Shown: positions 37,476 through 47,949, counted from the stretch's first letter. The stretch: 64,000 nucleotides of DNA from Streptococcus oralis Uo5 (GCF_000253155.1 NC_015291.1:1893001-1957000), one strand, 5' to 3'. Translations and numbers: made by a program. Notes: generated from the sequence alone by a model not told the origin.

Positions 37476-38690
37476 CTAATTCCTACTTCGAAGTTTCTTG
37501 CGGATTTTATAGGCTATATTAAATAAGAAGTACAAAGAACTAGTTGGATAATTAAACTCGCCAACAAATTCTTCAATTGTGGGATTAAACTTAGATTTAA
37601 AATTAAACAATCCCCCATCTAAATTATTTTCAAGTCCACCCATATTATGAGTCTCTGCACCACGTTCAAAAGAATGTTGCGCAGTCTCAAACCATGTAGG
37701 AATAGCAGGTTGATAGTGTCTAAACTCTTCATTCATTCCAGCATATAAGTTTTCAGAAGTTTCCCCAAATTCGACGGTCAAAGTTCCAGACAATGGGACG
37801 ACACTATCTCCTCTATCAATATAGCTCTTAAGAAAAGAAATCTCTTCCTCTAATCGTTTTCTTTCTTGATGATTATCTTTTACTTTGCCTTCTTTCGTTT
37901 TATCTGTAAACTTCTGCGCTATTTTTAGATTCTTTTCAAGTTGCTTCTCAACTTCTTTCAGTCTATTAGGTAAATCTAAATAGCTCATTGTAATAAAGCA
38001 GTGGTTAGGATAAGTAGTCAGTAACTTCTGATAATAATCTTTACCTCGTAAACTGATGTTCTTACGAGACTCTGTTTTCTTCATTAAAAATGAAAATTCA
38101 TCTAATAAATCGAGTCCACCAAATTTTACTTCCAATCCTTTATTTCTTGCAGTTCGGATTGCCTGTCTAGTGGACTTAGAAAGTTGATCCAGTGAGAAAT
38201 TTTCTTTATGAATATTAGCTTGAAAACGCGGTTGTATATTTTCTGCCATATCCTTTGTTAGTCCTGTCCAATAGACTTTATTTTTTTTCAGTTCTTCAAC
38301 AATTTCTAAAGTCCTAGAATTTTGGACAGTTTCTTGACCAATTAGGCCTCGACTGACAAACAGACTTGGGTCAAATTTAACCATTATTGCTCGGCTTTTT
38401 TTAGCAAGTTTTTTAATCGTTAAAAGTACAAATTTCAGAAGTTCTTTATCCTCATAATCAACAACCGGCCCGCGTGGAATATAAAACATAGAAAGTCCCA
38501 ATGGAAGAGGTTGAATTAAGATATTCGCTACTCCAACCAATTGATTATCTTTATAAAATCCTACTCTCTCATTCCCCCAAGTATCCTTTATCTTGGCCCA
38601 ATCACTACTCTGCAATAAATTTCCTTGATAATGATTTTGTAAAAATAAATCCCACTCTTGAACATCAACATTCATTTTATACGTAAACAT
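37476..38690 (-). CDS. MurM-like FemABX aminoacyltransferase
   Basis: The 404-residue protein matches the FemABX family and is close to pneumococcal MurM: LLQSSDWAKIK near the start, MFYIPRGPVVDYEDKELL, SKSTRQAIRTARNKGLEV, a coiled-coil arm (about 260-310), then NMGGLENNLDGGLFNFKSKFNPTIEEFVGEF. These enzymes transfer Ser or Ala from tRNA to the lipid II stem-peptide lysine to build cross-bridges. The canonical murMN operon is elsewhere in pneumococcus, so this is probably an extra copy. It has its own promoter and lies upstream of the CbpD-like hydrolase in the same direction, separated by an IS30 remnant. FemABX proteins act as immunity factors for several bacteriolysins. The start lacks a strong ribosome binding site. 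Confidence 0.85.
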   Translation of the reverse strand: MFTYKMNVDVQEWDLFLQNHYQGNLLQSSDWAKIKDTWGNERVGFYKDNQLVGVANILIQPLPLGLSMFYIPRGPVVDYEDKELLKFVLLTIKKLAKKSRAIMVKFDPSLFVSRGLIGQETVQNSRTLEIVEELKKNKVYWTGLTKDMAENIQPRFQANIHKENFSLDQLSKSTRQAIRTARNKGLEVKFGGLDLLDEFSFLMKKTESRKNISLRGKDYYQKLLTTYPNHCFITMSYLDLPNRLKEVEKQLEKNLKIAQKFTDKTKEGKVKDNHQERKRLEEEISFLKSYIDRGDSVVPLSGTLTVEFGETSENLYAGMNEEFRHYQPAIPTWFETAQHSFERGAETHNMGGLENNLDGGLFNFKSKFNPTIEEFVGEFNYPTSSLYFLFNIAYKIRKKLRSRN

Positions 38691-38748
38691 AATTCCAGTA
38701 CCAACTTCTCTTAGACTCTAGTTATTATTTCATTTAATAAACATATTT

Positions 38749-38777
38749 ATTCTAACTACATATCTAATAATTTTCAA
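38749..38777 (-). promoter_or_regulatory. promoter of the MurM-like gene
   Basis: TTGAAA (38772-38777) and TAGAAT (38749-38754) on the minus strand are 17 bases apart. Between this and pcsB lies an AGGGTGAG/CTCACCCT hairpin (38841-38868) without a clear T-tract. Confidence 0.65.
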
Positions 38778-38889
38778 CTCATATTTAATTCTATAGTTAT
38801 AAAAACATTCAGATGACAATTTTTTATTAATACCATACAGAGGGTGAGATTAATAAAACCTCACCCTAAATTTAATAACAATTAATATG

Positions 38890-40104
38890 TTAGTTTGGAT
38901 AAATGTATCTTACTGTACCACGTGATGCTGTAGGATTAAACCATCCACGATAATTTCCAATTGGTTGAGTTCCACTACCATCATAGTTACATTCTGAAAC
39001 TTGAATACGAGTAGATGATTCAACAGCTGTAACAACCGCTACGTGTCCATAGCCACCATCATCCCAACAAGCAATCGCACCAACTTGTGGTGTAGAACCT
39101 GTACGGAATCCAGCTGCTGCTGCACTAGTAGCCCACTGACCACCATTACCCCAGTAGTCTCCAGCCCACGGAGCCAAGGTCTTAGCACCCCATGTACATT
39201 GACCTACAGGGTAACTTGATGCATTTGAGCTGTATGTTGGACGTTGTCTAGCAGGAGCAGGAGTTGGAGCAGGTGCTGGAGTGTAGCTTGAATCCTCATC
39301 ATCAGATGTTGATGTCGCTTGCACTTGAGCTGAGAAGCTTGTATTTCCTGAAGCAACTACTGATTGTTGTTGGCTTGTTTGACGTGCTTTGTAAGCCGCT
39401 TCTGCTTCAGCCGCTGCTTTCGCTTCTGCTTCAGCCGCTGCTTTTTGTTCTAGCAAAGTAGCTTTTTCGCCTTCTGCAGTAGCTTTCTCAGCAGCAAGGT
39501 TTAACTCAGCAACTTTCAACTCTGCTTGTTTTGTTGTCAATGCTTGTGCATCGTCAGCAAGCGTTTGTTGGTTCGCAATTACAGTGTTGATTGCTTCATT
39601 ATTTGCAACCTGTTTTTCAGCGATAGATTTCTTATCAGCTTTCTGTTGTTCCAACATTTTGTTGTTAGCTGATACAATCTCGCTCATTGCTGCCACACGT
39701 GAAATAGCTTCTGTAATTGATTTTGAGTTTACAATTGTATTGATGTAGCTAGTTGCAGCACCGTTAGTTTGTGCGCTACGTGCTTGTTTCTCCAAAGATT
39801 CATTACGAGCAACAATGTTCTTAGAGAGCTCTGTAATTTCTCCTTCAAGTTTTTTAGATTCAGCTTGTAGAGTTTCATTCTCAGCTTCCAAGTTCGTTTG
39901 TTGAGTTTGGATAGCTGTAACTTGCGTTTGGATTTCATCTACTTGTTTTTGAGCTTCTTTTTGTTGAGATGTCAAATTACTAATCTTACTATCTTGAGCA
40001 GCAATCTTTTCATCAGTTGTTTCAGCGTGGACAGTTGTCAATACCGCCGCTTGTGAAACCAATACTGTACTTAACAAAAGTGACGCTAAGATTTTTTTCT
40101 TCAT
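38890..40104 (-). CDS. pcsB: peptidoglycan hydrolase PcsB
   Basis: The 404-residue secreted protein has a signal peptide (ending TVHA), a long Leu/Gln-rich coiled-coil (about 30-270, with an Ala-rich [14 protein letters not shown] stretch), a Pro/Ala linker, and a C-terminal CHAP domain with catalytic Cys in PVGQCTWG and His in GYGHVAVV. PcsB is activated at the septum by FtsEX and splits daughter cells; it is essential in pneumococcus. A WalR-type box overlaps its promoter, matching its known control by WalRK. In pneumococcus it directly follows rpsB, so the IS-rich region is an insertion between them. Confidence 0.96.
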   Translation of the reverse strand: MKKKILASLLLSTVLVSQAAVLTTVHAETTDEKIAAQDSKISNLTSQQKEAQKQVDEIQTQVTAIQTQQTNLEAENETLQAESKKLEGEITELSKNIVARNESLEKQARSAQTNGAATSYINTIVNSKSITEAISRVAAMSEIVSANNKMLEQQKADKKSIAEKQVANNEAINTVIANQQTLADDAQALTTKQAELKVAELNLAAEKATAEGEKATLLEQKAAAEAEAKAAAEAEAAYKARQTSQQQSVVASGNTSFSAQVQATSTSDDEDSSYTPAPAPTPAPARQRPTYSSNASSYPVGQCTWGAKTLAPWAGDYWGNGGQWATSAAAAGFRTGSTPQVGAIACWDDGGYGHVAVVTAVESSTRIQVSECNYDGSGTQPIGNYRGWFNPTASRGTVRYIYPN

Positions 40105-40139
40105 ATTGTGTAGATACTCCTTCTATTTAAGACATTACT

Positions 40140-40183
40140 AGTATACCAAAAAAAGACATAATAAATATTACGCCTTTGTTACA
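40140..40183 (-). promoter_or_regulatory. pcsB promoter with WalR box
   Basis: On the minus strand TGTAAC-N5-CGTAAT (40167-40183) fits the WalR/VicR consensus TGTWAH-N5-TGTWAH with one mismatch. It overlaps the -35 region of a promoter whose -10 is TATACT (40140-40145). Confidence 0.75.
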
Positions 40184-40197
40184 TTTTTATTTCTTTC

Positions 40198-40692
40198 TTA
40201 TAGATAACATTTTTCAAAAATATATTGGAAAATAAGCATCCATAAAAAGTTTAAAATCATTGATGGGACAAGGCTATAGACGATGAAAACTGGCATCGAT
40301 TCTACTGTCAATCCCATAGCAAGAGCAAGGAGATAGCTCCCCATATCAAATAAGAAACTCATCACAACTATTGTTAACATTCTTGTCCAACGGTTCAGCA
40401 AAATTACACTATTAAACTTATGGAGCGAAGCACCTATCAAGATAAATAGAAGTGTCGCAATTCCTATCAAGTGGAAAAAATAGATATCGTACACCAAACC
40501 TACTATACAGCAATAAGCTAGATAGAGGTATTCTGAAACCTCAATTGTCTCAAACAAGAGAAATAAAAACAGAAAATGACTTGCTAAATGAAAGTGAGGG
40601 AAGAAGGATCCCGCTAATTGTCCAATATGTGCATCAATTAGTACGACAAAAGGGAGTAAAAAGAAAATACCAATTTGTTTTAACAGTCTCAT
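40198..40692 (-). CDS. mreD: rod-shape determining protein MreD
   Basis: The 164-residue protein is hydrophobic with about five membrane spans and fits MreD. MreD and MreC form part of the elongasome that directs peripheral wall synthesis in ovococci. It starts two bases after mreC and is followed by pcsB, the conserved pneumococcal order. No mreB is present, as expected for streptococci. Confidence 0.88.
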   Translation of the reverse strand: MRLLKQIGIFFLLPFVVLIDAHIGQLAGSFFPHFHLASHFLFLFLLFETIEVSEYLYLAYCCIVGLVYDIYFFHLIGIATLLFILIGASLHKFNSVILLNRWTRMLTIVVMSFLFDMGSYLLALAMGLTVESMPVFIVYSLVPSMILNFLWMLIFQYIFEKCYL

Positions 40693-40694
40693 TG

Positions 40695-41510
40695 CTAATT
40701 CCCCACTAACTCTACCACATGAAGATTTTTGGTGTCAGCACTTAACTTGACTGTTACTTCCTTTGTTAGATAATCACTGCTGTGTGTTGTAGCAACAACC
40801 TCTCCAACAGGGATATCCTTAACATTAAAGTTTCCGAGCCCCCCTGTAGTCACCTTGTCTCCTGCGCTAATGTCGCTGTTACTATTTAATTGGCTAATTT
40901 TAAGCAGTTCTGACTCCTTATCATAACCAACGATAATCCCGTAAATTTCAGTAGAACCATGCAGAATTTTAACAGAAATTTTGTCTGAATTTTCGGTGTT
41001 TGTCAATAGGTTGATCGTTGTTGAATGATCCTCCACCTTTGAAACACTACCAATCAAACCCCCGTTTGCAATGGCCAACATATTTTCAGATGCTCCTTTT
41101 GAACTTCCCGCATCAATTGTTAACTCTTGTTTCCAAGATACTGGAGCTCGCATAATCACATCTGCTGCAATGGTTTTTGTAGCCTGCAATTTTGACTTCA
41201 TATCCAGCAACTGACGTAATTGTTCATTTTCATTTTTTAAACTTTCTGATTGATTAGACTCCACCTCTAGTTGATAGAGCTGTTTCTTTAGACTCTCATT
41301 TTCATTGTAAGTCTGCGTCAAATGTCCCAAATCCGATTTGAAAGTATCAAACCACTGAAAGGGTTTTTGAACAATTCTATCCACTAAGGAAATCCCATCT
41401 CCTAGTTTCGTCACAATAGCGCTTGAATAGGTTGTCACTAATAGAACAGAAACTGCCAGAACTGTGACAAAAACGATGATTAGATATTTTGATTTTTTAA
41501 AACGGTTCAT
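40695..41510 (-). CDS. mreC: cell-shape protein MreC
   Basis: The 271-residue protein has one N-terminal membrane span (YLIIVFVTVLAVSVLLVTTY), a coiled-coil (about 65-110) and the extracytoplasmic beta domain with IMRAPVSWKQELTIDAGSSKG and GGLIGSVSKVEDHSTTINLLT. MreC scaffolds peripheral peptidoglycan synthases such as PBP2x/PBP1a in pneumococcus. It is co-transcribed with mreD. Confidence 0.95.
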   Translation of the reverse strand: MNRFKKSKYLIIVFVTVLAVSVLLVTTYSSAIVTKLGDGISLVDRIVQKPFQWFDTFKSDLGHLTQTYNENESLKKQLYQLEVESNQSESLKNENEQLRQLLDMKSKLQATKTIAADVIMRAPVSWKQELTIDAGSSKGASENMLAIANGGLIGSVSKVEDHSTTINLLTNTENSDKISVKILHGSTEIYGIIVGYDKESELLKISQLNSNSDISAGDKVTTGGLGNFNVKDIPVGEVVATTHSSDYLTKEVTVKLSADTKNLHVVELVGN

Positions 41511-41570
41511 ATTCCTACCTTTATACTAAAAACCTGCTACTGTGAGCTTCTTATCAATCCTACAAACCTG

Positions 41571-42365
41571 CTAAGATTTTAAGAAAAATAAGAAACATCC
41601 CAGTACCAAAATCACAAGAATTGCCAGTGTATCCTTTTGACTCCATTTCAACTGTCTATACTGACTTCTACCCTTTCCTCCCTGATAACCACGCGCTTCC
41701 ATGGCTATTGCCAATGAATCTGCACGCTTTAAGCTAGTCGCAAAAAGAGGAATTAAAATTGGAATCATAGCCTTTACTTTTTGAACGATGCTGCCTTCGC
41801 CAAAGTCAACTCCACGAGCTTTTTGAGCATTCATAATTCTCGTCGTGTCATCCATCAAGGTTGGAACAAAACGCAAACTCATTGATAACATGAGACCAAT
41901 TTCATGAACGGGAACATTCACACGTTTCAGCGGCGCTAAAAGAGCTTCAACTGCAGCTGCCAAACTCAAAGGCATGGTCGTTAAGGTTAGCAAGGTTGAA
42001 AAGAAAATAATCAACACAAAACGACAGAAAATAATCCCAGCTTGTTGCAAAGCATAATCCGTTATTCTTATAAAAGAAAACTCAAATAAGACATTTCCAC
42101 TTGAAATGAAAAAGAGCTGAAATAGAGTCGTAAAAGCAATCAAGAAAAACATGGATTTTAATCCCTGAACGAAAAATGAGAGGGAAACGCCTGACAAAGC
42201 GATAAATATACCTGTCGCTATAAACAAAATGAGATTGGTGAGGGGATTATTGGCCCAAAATACAATCAGAATCAACAGGATCATGGCAAGCAATTTACTA
42301 CGTGGATCCAAGCGATGAATGATGGAATCTCCTGGTATATAACGCCCTAAAATCATACTATCCAT
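41571..42365 (-). CDS. ecfT: ECF transporter transmembrane protein EcfT
   Basis: The 264-residue membrane protein has about five spans and the EcfT signature helices, with an Ala-Arg-Gly motif in [13 protein letters not shown] and [15 protein letters not shown] that couples to the ATPases. It is the shared scaffold of the group II energy-coupling factor transporter for vitamins. It overlaps ecfA2 by 8 bases and is last in the pgsA-ecfA1-ecfA2-ecfT run. Confidence 0.94.
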   Translation of the reverse strand: MDSMILGRYIPGDSIIHRLDPRSKLLAMILLILIVFWANNPLTNLILFIATGIFIALSGVSLSFFVQGLKSMFFLIAFTTLFQLFFISSGNVLFEFSFIRITDYALQQAGIIFCRFVLIIFFSTLLTLTTMPLSLAAAVEALLAPLKRVNVPVHEIGLMLSMSLRFVPTLMDDTTRIMNAQKARGVDFGEGSIVQKVKAMIPILIPLFATSLKRADSLAIAMEARGYQGGKGRSQYRQLKWSQKDTLAILVILVLGCFLFFLKS

Positions 42366-43197
42366 TTAGCGACTCCTTAAACTCCTCTATCTTGATTGGC
42401 AGTTTTTTAAAAGCTACACCTCTATCTGCCAAACGTTTACAAAATGCTGTGATTTTAGGCACACCTAACTGTACTTTTTCCATAGACGCTACATCTTGGA
42501 AGACATCACTCGGTTTGCCACTTTTGACTAAACGCCCCTTTTCCATAACGTAGACCTGATCAGCATATGCAGCTACGTCATCCATCAAATGCGTTACCAG
42601 AACGATTGTCATTCCAGAAAGGTGGAGTTTTTTAAACAAGGTCATCAATTCTTTTCTGCCCAAAGGATCTAGCCCTGCTGTAGGCTCATCCAAAACCAAG
42701 ACAGTTGGCTCCATAGCTAACATACCTGCTATAGCCACACGTCTCATCTGACCACCTGAAAGTTCAAAAGGACTGCGCTCAAAGAGTGACTCATCGATGC
42801 CTACCAAGGCTAACTTTTCACGCGCAATTTTCTTGGCCTCTTCCTCAGAAACTCCAAAATTTTGCGGTCCAAATGCAACATCTTTCAAAACAGTCTCTTC
42901 GAAAATCTGATTTTCAGCAAATTGAAACACTAGACCAACCTGCTTTCGAATCTGACGAATTTCTTTATTGGTTGATGTAGGGGTAATGACGGTATCGAAA
43001 ACTCGAACTGAACCCTTACTTGGTACTAGCAAGCCATTTAAAAGCTGTAAAATCGTTGATTTCCCACTACCTGTGTGCCCTACTAAAGCTGTATAGGAAC
43101 CATCCTCAATCGCCAAAGAAACATCAGTCAAGGCTGATGAAGATAGGGGAGTCCCCTCTTGATAGGTAAAGCTCACATTTTCTAGAGTAATTCCCAT
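42358..43197 (-). CDS. ecfA2: ECF transporter ATPase EcfA2
   Basis: The 279-residue ATPase has Walker [10 protein letters not shown], the Q-loop region, signature LSGGQMRR and Walker [11 protein letters not shown]. It pairs with EcfA1 to drive EcfT and substrate-specific S components encoded elsewhere. It overlaps ecfA1 by 16 bases and ecfT by 8, showing tight coupling. Confidence 0.95.
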   Translation of the reverse strand: MGITLENVSFTYQEGTPLSSSALTDVSLAIEDGSYTALVGHTGSGKSTILQLLNGLLVPSKGSVRVFDTVITPTSTNKEIRQIRKQVGLVFQFAENQIFEETVLKDVAFGPQNFGVSEEEAKKIAREKLALVGIDESLFERSPFELSGGQMRRVAIAGMLAMEPTVLVLDEPTAGLDPLGRKELMTLFKKLHLSGMTIVLVTHLMDDVAAYADQVYVMEKGRLVKSGKPSDVFQDVASMEKVQLGVPKITAFCKRLADRGVAFKKLPIKIEEFKESLNG

Positions 43198-44009
43198 AGC
43201 TTGTCCTCTAGCTCTCCTTCTGTCAAATAACCATCCGGCAACTGATAACCAGTCTCTCTCAAAGATTCTCTCAATTGATTAGTAAAAGGCTCATCCAACC
43301 CTATCTGGTCAAGGTCATCCCGAGAAAAAAGTTCTCTTGGGCTGCTGGTTGATTCCACTTGACCTTTTTTCATGACCAAGACACGGTCACTCATCGCAAC
43401 TTCTTCTAAGTCATGTGTAATGGAGACGACTGTCATCTGGTTGTCTTTTCGAATCTCTTGAACTGTCTGAATCAGTTCTCTTCGTCCCTCGGGGTCCAAC
43501 ATACTTGTAGCCTCATCCAAAATTAAAATAGCTGGCCTCAGGGCAACAACTCCTGCAATGGCCACACGTTGTTTTTGGCCACCAGATAAACGAGCTGGTT
43601 CTCTCTTCTTAAAGTCCAGCATCCCTACCAACTCCAAAGATTCAGCCACTCTCTTCTTCATTTCTTCACGAGGAAGTCCCTGATTTTCTAAACCAAAGGC
43701 AACATCATCTTCAACAGTCGCCCCCACAAATTGGTTATCTGGATTTTGAAAAACCATACCAATTTGACGGCGTAAGTCCCAAACATTCTCAGAGGACAGC
43801 AATTGCCCATCTATCCAGATTTCCCCTGACTCTGCTTCAAGCAACCCATCAATCAAACGGATAGTTGTCGATTTTCCACTCCCATTATGACCTACAATCG
43901 AAAGCCATTCTCCCCGTTTCACGTGAAACGAGACATTATTAACATCATAATGATCCTGGTCTTCCTTGTAACGAAAAGACAGATTTTTTACTTCAATAAT
44001 CGATTTCAT
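43182..44009 (-). CDS. ecfA1: ECF transporter ATPase EcfA1
   Basis: The 275-residue ATPase has Walker [10 protein letters not shown], signature [13 protein letters not shown] and Walker [16 protein letters not shown]. It is the second ATPase of the ECF module. It overlaps pgsA by 4 bases upstream and ecfA2 downstream. Confidence 0.95.
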   Translation of the reverse strand: MKSIIEVKNLSFRYKEDQDHYDVNNVSFHVKRGEWLSIVGHNGSGKSTTIRLIDGLLEAESGEIWIDGQLLSSENVWDLRRQIGMVFQNPDNQFVGATVEDDVAFGLENQGLPREEMKKRVAESLELVGMLDFKKREPARLSGGQKQRVAIAGVVALRPAILILDEATSMLDPEGRRELIQTVQEIRKDNQMTVVSITHDLEEVAMSDRVLVMKKGQVESTSSPRELFSRDDLDQIGLDEPFTNQLRESLRETGYQLPDGYLTEGELEDKLWELL

Positions 44010-44551
44010 TTCGAACCAAATGTCCCTTTGAATATATGAGCGCTACCCTTGAAATAATCATAGCCAGAGTAGATAGTGAAAAACAAAGCGATATAAAGCA
44101 ACAGCTGACCAATTAAATTCCAATGTAAGAGCAAAAAGATAATGGCAAACATCTGACTAAAGGTCTTGATTTTCCCTGGCATCGCTGCTGCTAGAACTGT
44201 CCCTCCCGTCTCAACAAGCAACAAGCGCAAGCCTGTCACCGCAAGTTCACGACAGATGATAATAGCAACAACCCAAGCTGGAGCCATGCCTAACTCAATC
44301 AACATGATAAAAGCTGACATAACCAACAGCTTATCAGCCATCGGATCTGCAAATTTTCCAAAGTTGCTGACTACATTCCATTTACGAGCAAGGTAACCAT
44401 CAAGATAATCCGTTATACTAGCAACTGCAAAGATGATCGCTGCCAGCAAATGACTTCCTTGTGAATGGCCCAAAGTCAAAATAAGAATAAAGAGAGGTAT
44501 AAAGAGAATTCTACCAATAGTTAATACATTAGGAATTTGTTCTTTTTTCAT
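44006..44551 (-). CDS. pgsA: CDP-diacylglycerol-glycerol-3-phosphate phosphatidyltransferase
   Basis: The 181-residue membrane enzyme has the CDP-alcohol phosphotransferase motif DG-x2-AR-x8-G-x3-D-x3-D, seen as DYLDGYLARKWNVVSNFGKFADPMADK. It makes phosphatidylglycerophosphate, precursor of phosphatidylglycerol and cardiolipin. It begins ten bases after rodZ and overlaps ecfA1 by 4 bases. Confidence 0.95.
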   Translation of the reverse strand: MKKEQIPNVLTIGRILFIPLFILILTLGHSQGSHLLAAIIFAVASITDYLDGYLARKWNVVSNFGKFADPMADKLLVMSAFIMLIELGMAPAWVVAIIICRELAVTGLRLLLVETGGTVLAAAMPGKIKTFSQMFAIIFLLLHWNLIGQLLLYIALFFTIYSGYDYFKGSAHIFKGTFGSK

Positions 44552-44561
44552 TGATTTTTCC

Positions 44562-45392
44562 TTAATCTGTAGTAAATGTAAGTGTTACAGTTCCAGTCTG
44601 AGTTGTCAGCTTCGAAGTATCAATCATTTGATTGTCCACAGTCACAGTAACTCCCTTCACTACACCTAAAGTAATGGTAACGGGATTCTTAGTTGAAACT
44701 GTTGTTTTTGCATTCTTATTGTCTGCGGATAGTGTCACACCACCCTCCAGTTCACTTCCTGAAACACTTACCCAACTAGTTGCATCTGATACTGCCAATT
44801 GAACAGTAGCGGTTTCCTTACTCGTTTTATACCGAGCTTCAATGCGGTTTCCTTCGCCTAACACTGTAATAGTTGATTCCGTAGTAGAAGACAAGCTAGA
44901 CGTCTGACTACTAGAAGATGAACTAGATGAGGTTGTTGAACTAGTCGAGTTCACAACGCTATAATTAGCTGAAGAAGGACTTGGCTGAGTTTGGATGTAG
45001 TTCCAAACATAGTAAGTGACAAAAATTAAAATTGACAAAGCAAATAGAACGAAATAAAACAAGGGGAGATAAGACGTTTTTTTCTTATTTGATCGTCTAC
45101 GACCAGACAAGTCTTCTTCATCGACATCTACCTCTTCATAAGTGATCATACTACCTGAATCATAGGCGTCCAGAACAATTCTCTCATCCAACTCTACTGC
45201 CCAGGCATATTTTCTTAAAAAAGAACGAGCGTAGAAGGTACTAGGAAGTAAATCGAAATCATCTGCCTCCATGGCTTCTAGAAAATGCAACTGAATTTCA
45301 GTTTTTTCCTGCAATTCTTCTAAACTCAATCCCTGGTTAATTCTAGCTAAACGTAGAACCTCGCCGATTGTTTTTTTTCTCATACGTACCAT
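44562..45392 (-). CDS. rodZ: cell-shape/division protein RodZ
   Basis: The 276-residue protein has an N-terminal helix-turn-helix (GEVLRLARINQGLSLEELQEKT), a basic juxtamembrane stretch (RRRSNKKK), one membrane span (about 107-127), a Ser-rich extracellular linker and a C-terminal DUF4115-like domain. RodZ is a bitopic elongasome protein; in pneumococcus it is linked to MreCD function. It lies between the M16 peptidase genes and pgsA, a conserved order. Confidence 0.9.
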   Translation of the reverse strand: MVRMRKKTIGEVLRLARINQGLSLEELQEKTEIQLHFLEAMEADDFDLLPSTFYARSFLRKYAWAVELDERIVLDAYDSGSMITYEEVDVDEEDLSGRRRSNKKKTSYLPLFYFVLFALSILIFVTYYVWNYIQTQPSPSSANYSVVNSTSSTTSSSSSSSSQTSSLSSTTESTITVLGEGNRIEARYKTSKETATVQLAVSDATSWVSVSGSELEGGVTLSADNKNAKTTVSTKNPVTITLGVVKGVTVTVDNQMIDTSKLTTQTGTVTLTFTTD

Positions 45393-45418
45393 TCCTTCTT
45401 TCTAGTATTAGTCATCTT

Positions 45419-46702
45419 TTAAGCTGGAAAGATTGTAAAATCAACTAGATCACCATTATCAATCAAACGATGTCCAGCTTCTAGAACATCCTCCAAAGTA
45501 ATCTCCTGTAAAATTTTCGGAAAATCAAAAATTGTTTCTCCGCGATCCATCGGATCGTATTGAGTTGCAATAAACTCCAAGGAGTTCATACTGCTGAAAA
45601 ACTCCCCAAACATCTCACTCTTAACAAGATCTAAATGTTCCTCGGTAATATCCGCGTCATTACTAAACTGACGAATCGCTTTCCGAAATTGATGCGACAG
45701 AGAAACAGGCTCTTTGGTGTCCATTGTCAATATCACAAAATGAAAGCGACTGTTGACTTCGACCTCAAGCGACAATGACGCATCTAACTTCCCAGTCTCA
45801 TATAACCTTTGAAAACGGTCAGAAGTCCAACCAAGCATCATCGTAAATAGTAATTTCAATAAAATATTGTAACGATAAGACTCAGCTTCTGTTATTTGCC
45901 CGTTACCTCTAATCGCAACAGCAAGTTTGGGTGAAGAAACTTCCATCCGAAGGCTATCTGTTTGCTTCACAGGTTGCAAAGGTAGTTTCTCTTTTGTAAC
46001 TGTAAACTGTTCTAAAGTTTTCTTTTCCTTTTTCGAAAAGTATTCCTCAACAACTTTTGCATCAATATTTCCAACTAAAAACAGTGACATGTTGACAGGT
46101 TTGTAAAAGTCTGTAAAGTTCTCTTTTAAATTTGAAACTTGAATCTCAGAAATTGATTTTTCACTTCCAACAATATCTGTTGCTAAAGGAGTATCAGGAT
46201 AAAGGTTGGCTAATGTTGCAAAAAACAAGCGTGAGTCTGGATCGTCTTGATACATTTCTCGTTCTTGCTGGATAATAGCCTGTTCCCTCAAAACAGACTC
46301 TTCAGTAAAATGAACATCTCCGACTAACTCATCTAGCAAATCTAAATTTTCTAATAGATAATCAATTGTTGAAAAAAGATAGCTGGTCTTAGTAAAGCTT
46401 GTAAATGCATTACTGTCTGCACCTAATCGAGTAAAAGCAGCCATTATATCCTCAGAATTTTCTCTTTCAAACAATTTATGTTCAAGAAAATGTGCAATTC
46501 CTGCTGGATGATGACGCAAACCTTTTTCCAAGTTTGTATAAGTTGCATCTACAGAACCAAATTGAACCGTTACAATCCCATAAACCTCATTGAAATCTTG
46601 CTTAGGGAGTAAAGAAACTGTCAATCCATTTGACAATTGTGTTTTGTAGACTGTTTCCTTTACAGCAGGATAGTATTTTTCTTCAAAAGCAACCTTTGTC
46701 AT
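45419..46702 (-). CDS. M16 family peptidase (YfmH-like)
   Basis: The 427-residue protein is an M16 zinc-peptidase homologue with the inverted zinc motif HxxEH in GIAHFLEHKLFE and a downstream Glu in the EREMYQD segment. It probably pairs with the next gene product as an active/inactive heterodimer, as M16B enzymes do. Substrate is unknown; processing of peptides is likely. It overlaps the upstream gene by 4 bases, so the two are translationally coupled. Confidence 0.88.
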   Translation of the reverse strand: MTKVAFEEKYYPAVKETVYKTQLSNGLTVSLLPKQDFNEVYGIVTVQFGSVDATYTNLEKGLRHHPAGIAHFLEHKLFERENSEDIMAAFTRLGADSNAFTSFTKTSYLFSTIDYLLENLDLLDELVGDVHFTEESVLREQAIIQQEREMYQDDPDSRLFFATLANLYPDTPLATDIVGSEKSISEIQVSNLKENFTDFYKPVNMSLFLVGNIDAKVVEEYFSKKEKKTLEQFTVTKEKLPLQPVKQTDSLRMEVSSPKLAVAIRGNGQITEAESYRYNILLKLLFTMMLGWTSDRFQRLYETGKLDASLSLEVEVNSRFHFVILTMDTKEPVSLSHQFRKAIRQFSNDADITEEHLDLVKSEMFGEFFSSMNSLEFIATQYDPMDRGETIFDFPKILQEITLEDVLEAGHRLIDNGDLVDFTIFPA

Positions 46703-47949
46703 TCTACTCCTTCCATAAAGTAAATCGCTTGTAACTTCAAACTGTTGGCAGCTTTACATACAGCTTCTTTATCAACATTCTCTAATTTTGCCACCAATCG
46801 ATCAATATCGAAGCTTGATTTCCCCAATAGAGCATTCAAATAGACTCTTTCAACTAGGGTCTGTTGATTATCTTGAGCCATCAACAAAGATCGTCGAATC
46901 ATCTCCTTGGTTTGTTCAAGTTCAAAATCTGTAAAGTTACCCTTTTTCAGATCTAGCAATTGATGATTCATCATTTTTCTAGCCTGATTTCGATTTTCTC
47001 TATCAATCCCCGCATACATCCTTAACAGACCACTAAACAAATCCAATTGACTAGAGACTGTATAGGCTATTCCAGCATTTTCACGAACGTTTGTAAAAAG
47101 TTTCGAATGTGCAAATTCACCCAACAAACCATTCATAACAAGCATAAGCAAATGCTCATCATCACCATATTTTACAGGAGAATGATAGCCTAATTCCAAA
47201 ATAGATTGCCCAACATTCCTCTGAACCATCCCCTCTCTTAAGACATTCGAATAAGATTGATTGTACTGGATAGTGACGCCATTCTCTCTAGCTGTAAAGG
47301 GTAATGACTTCAGCGATTCTGTAATTTCTACTTCATTAAAATCACCTAAGAAAAAGAAATCAATTCGATCATTTTTCAGAGCATCTTGAAAGCAAGTGTA
47401 GCTACTTTCTGGAGACTCATTTGAAATGCTGTTTCGTAAATCACTGTATCTCAATTGAAGACGCTCATCACGGAAGAACAAGCTATCCAACTCCTTATGA
47501 GCAAAATAAAATGAATCATCCATGTCAGTAGCTAAACTAGCCAACAACTGTTTTCTTTCAATTTCAAATAAGGCTGGCTCAAAAGCACCATCTTGAACTA
47601 AGGGAGCAAATAAAGTCTGTTTCACCAATTCCAAAATTCGAGAAGTCAAGACATTCTTTTTACTTAAAAAATCATCCCTCACATAAGTAAACGTTAAGTC
47701 AAGAATATGTGCCTGTCCCCTACGATAAGCACTTGTGGAAATATCTGTTCCATATAAACTTGCCAAGTATCTGCGAAATGCTTGTGGTGTTGGGTAAACT
47801 TGATTTGCCGTCTCCAACATACTTGCACTTAACATGCGTCCTGCTATCGTCTCAAGAGATAAGGGAGCAGTAAAACGAATAGTGATTTTATTTGTTTTAA
47901 ACTTTTTGGATTGAACAAAATGTGCTGAAATTCCAGGCACTAACTCCAT
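46699..47949 (-). CDS. M16 family peptidase-like protein, inactive subunit (YfmF-like)
   Basis: The 416-residue protein has the M16 fold but lacks the HxxEH zinc motif in its N-terminal domain, while keeping the C-terminal domain features (GLLGEFAHSKLFTNVRENAGIAYTVSSQ). It is probably the non-catalytic partner of the neighbouring M16 peptidase. It is the first gene of a unit that continues through the second peptidase, rodZ, pgsA and the ECF genes, although internal promoters are possible. Confidence 0.85.
   Translation of the reverse strand: MELVPGISAHFVQSKKFKTNKITIRFTAPLSLETIAGRMLSASMLETANQVYPTPQAFRRYLASLYGTDISTSAYRRGQAHILDLTFTYVRDDFLSKKNVLTSRILELVKQTLFAPLVQDGAFEPALFEIERKQLLASLATDMDDSFYFAHKELDSLFFRDERLQLRYSDLRNSISNESPESSYTCFQDALKNDRIDFFFLGDFNEVEITESLKSLPFTARENGVTIQYNQSYSNVLREGMVQRNVGQSILELGYHSPVKYGDDEHLLMLVMNGLLGEFAHSKLFTNVRENAGIAYTVSSQLDLFSGLLRMYAGIDRENRNQARKMMNHQLLDLKKGNFTDFELEQTKEMIRRSLLMAQDNQQTLVERVYLNALLGKSSFDIDRLVAKLENVDKEAVCKAANSLKLQAIYFMEGVE

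Noticed and set aside
38841..38868. Terminator of pcsB
   Set aside because: The AGGGTGAG/CTCACCCT stem is clear, but no T-run follows on the minus strand, so it is not listed as a terminator.
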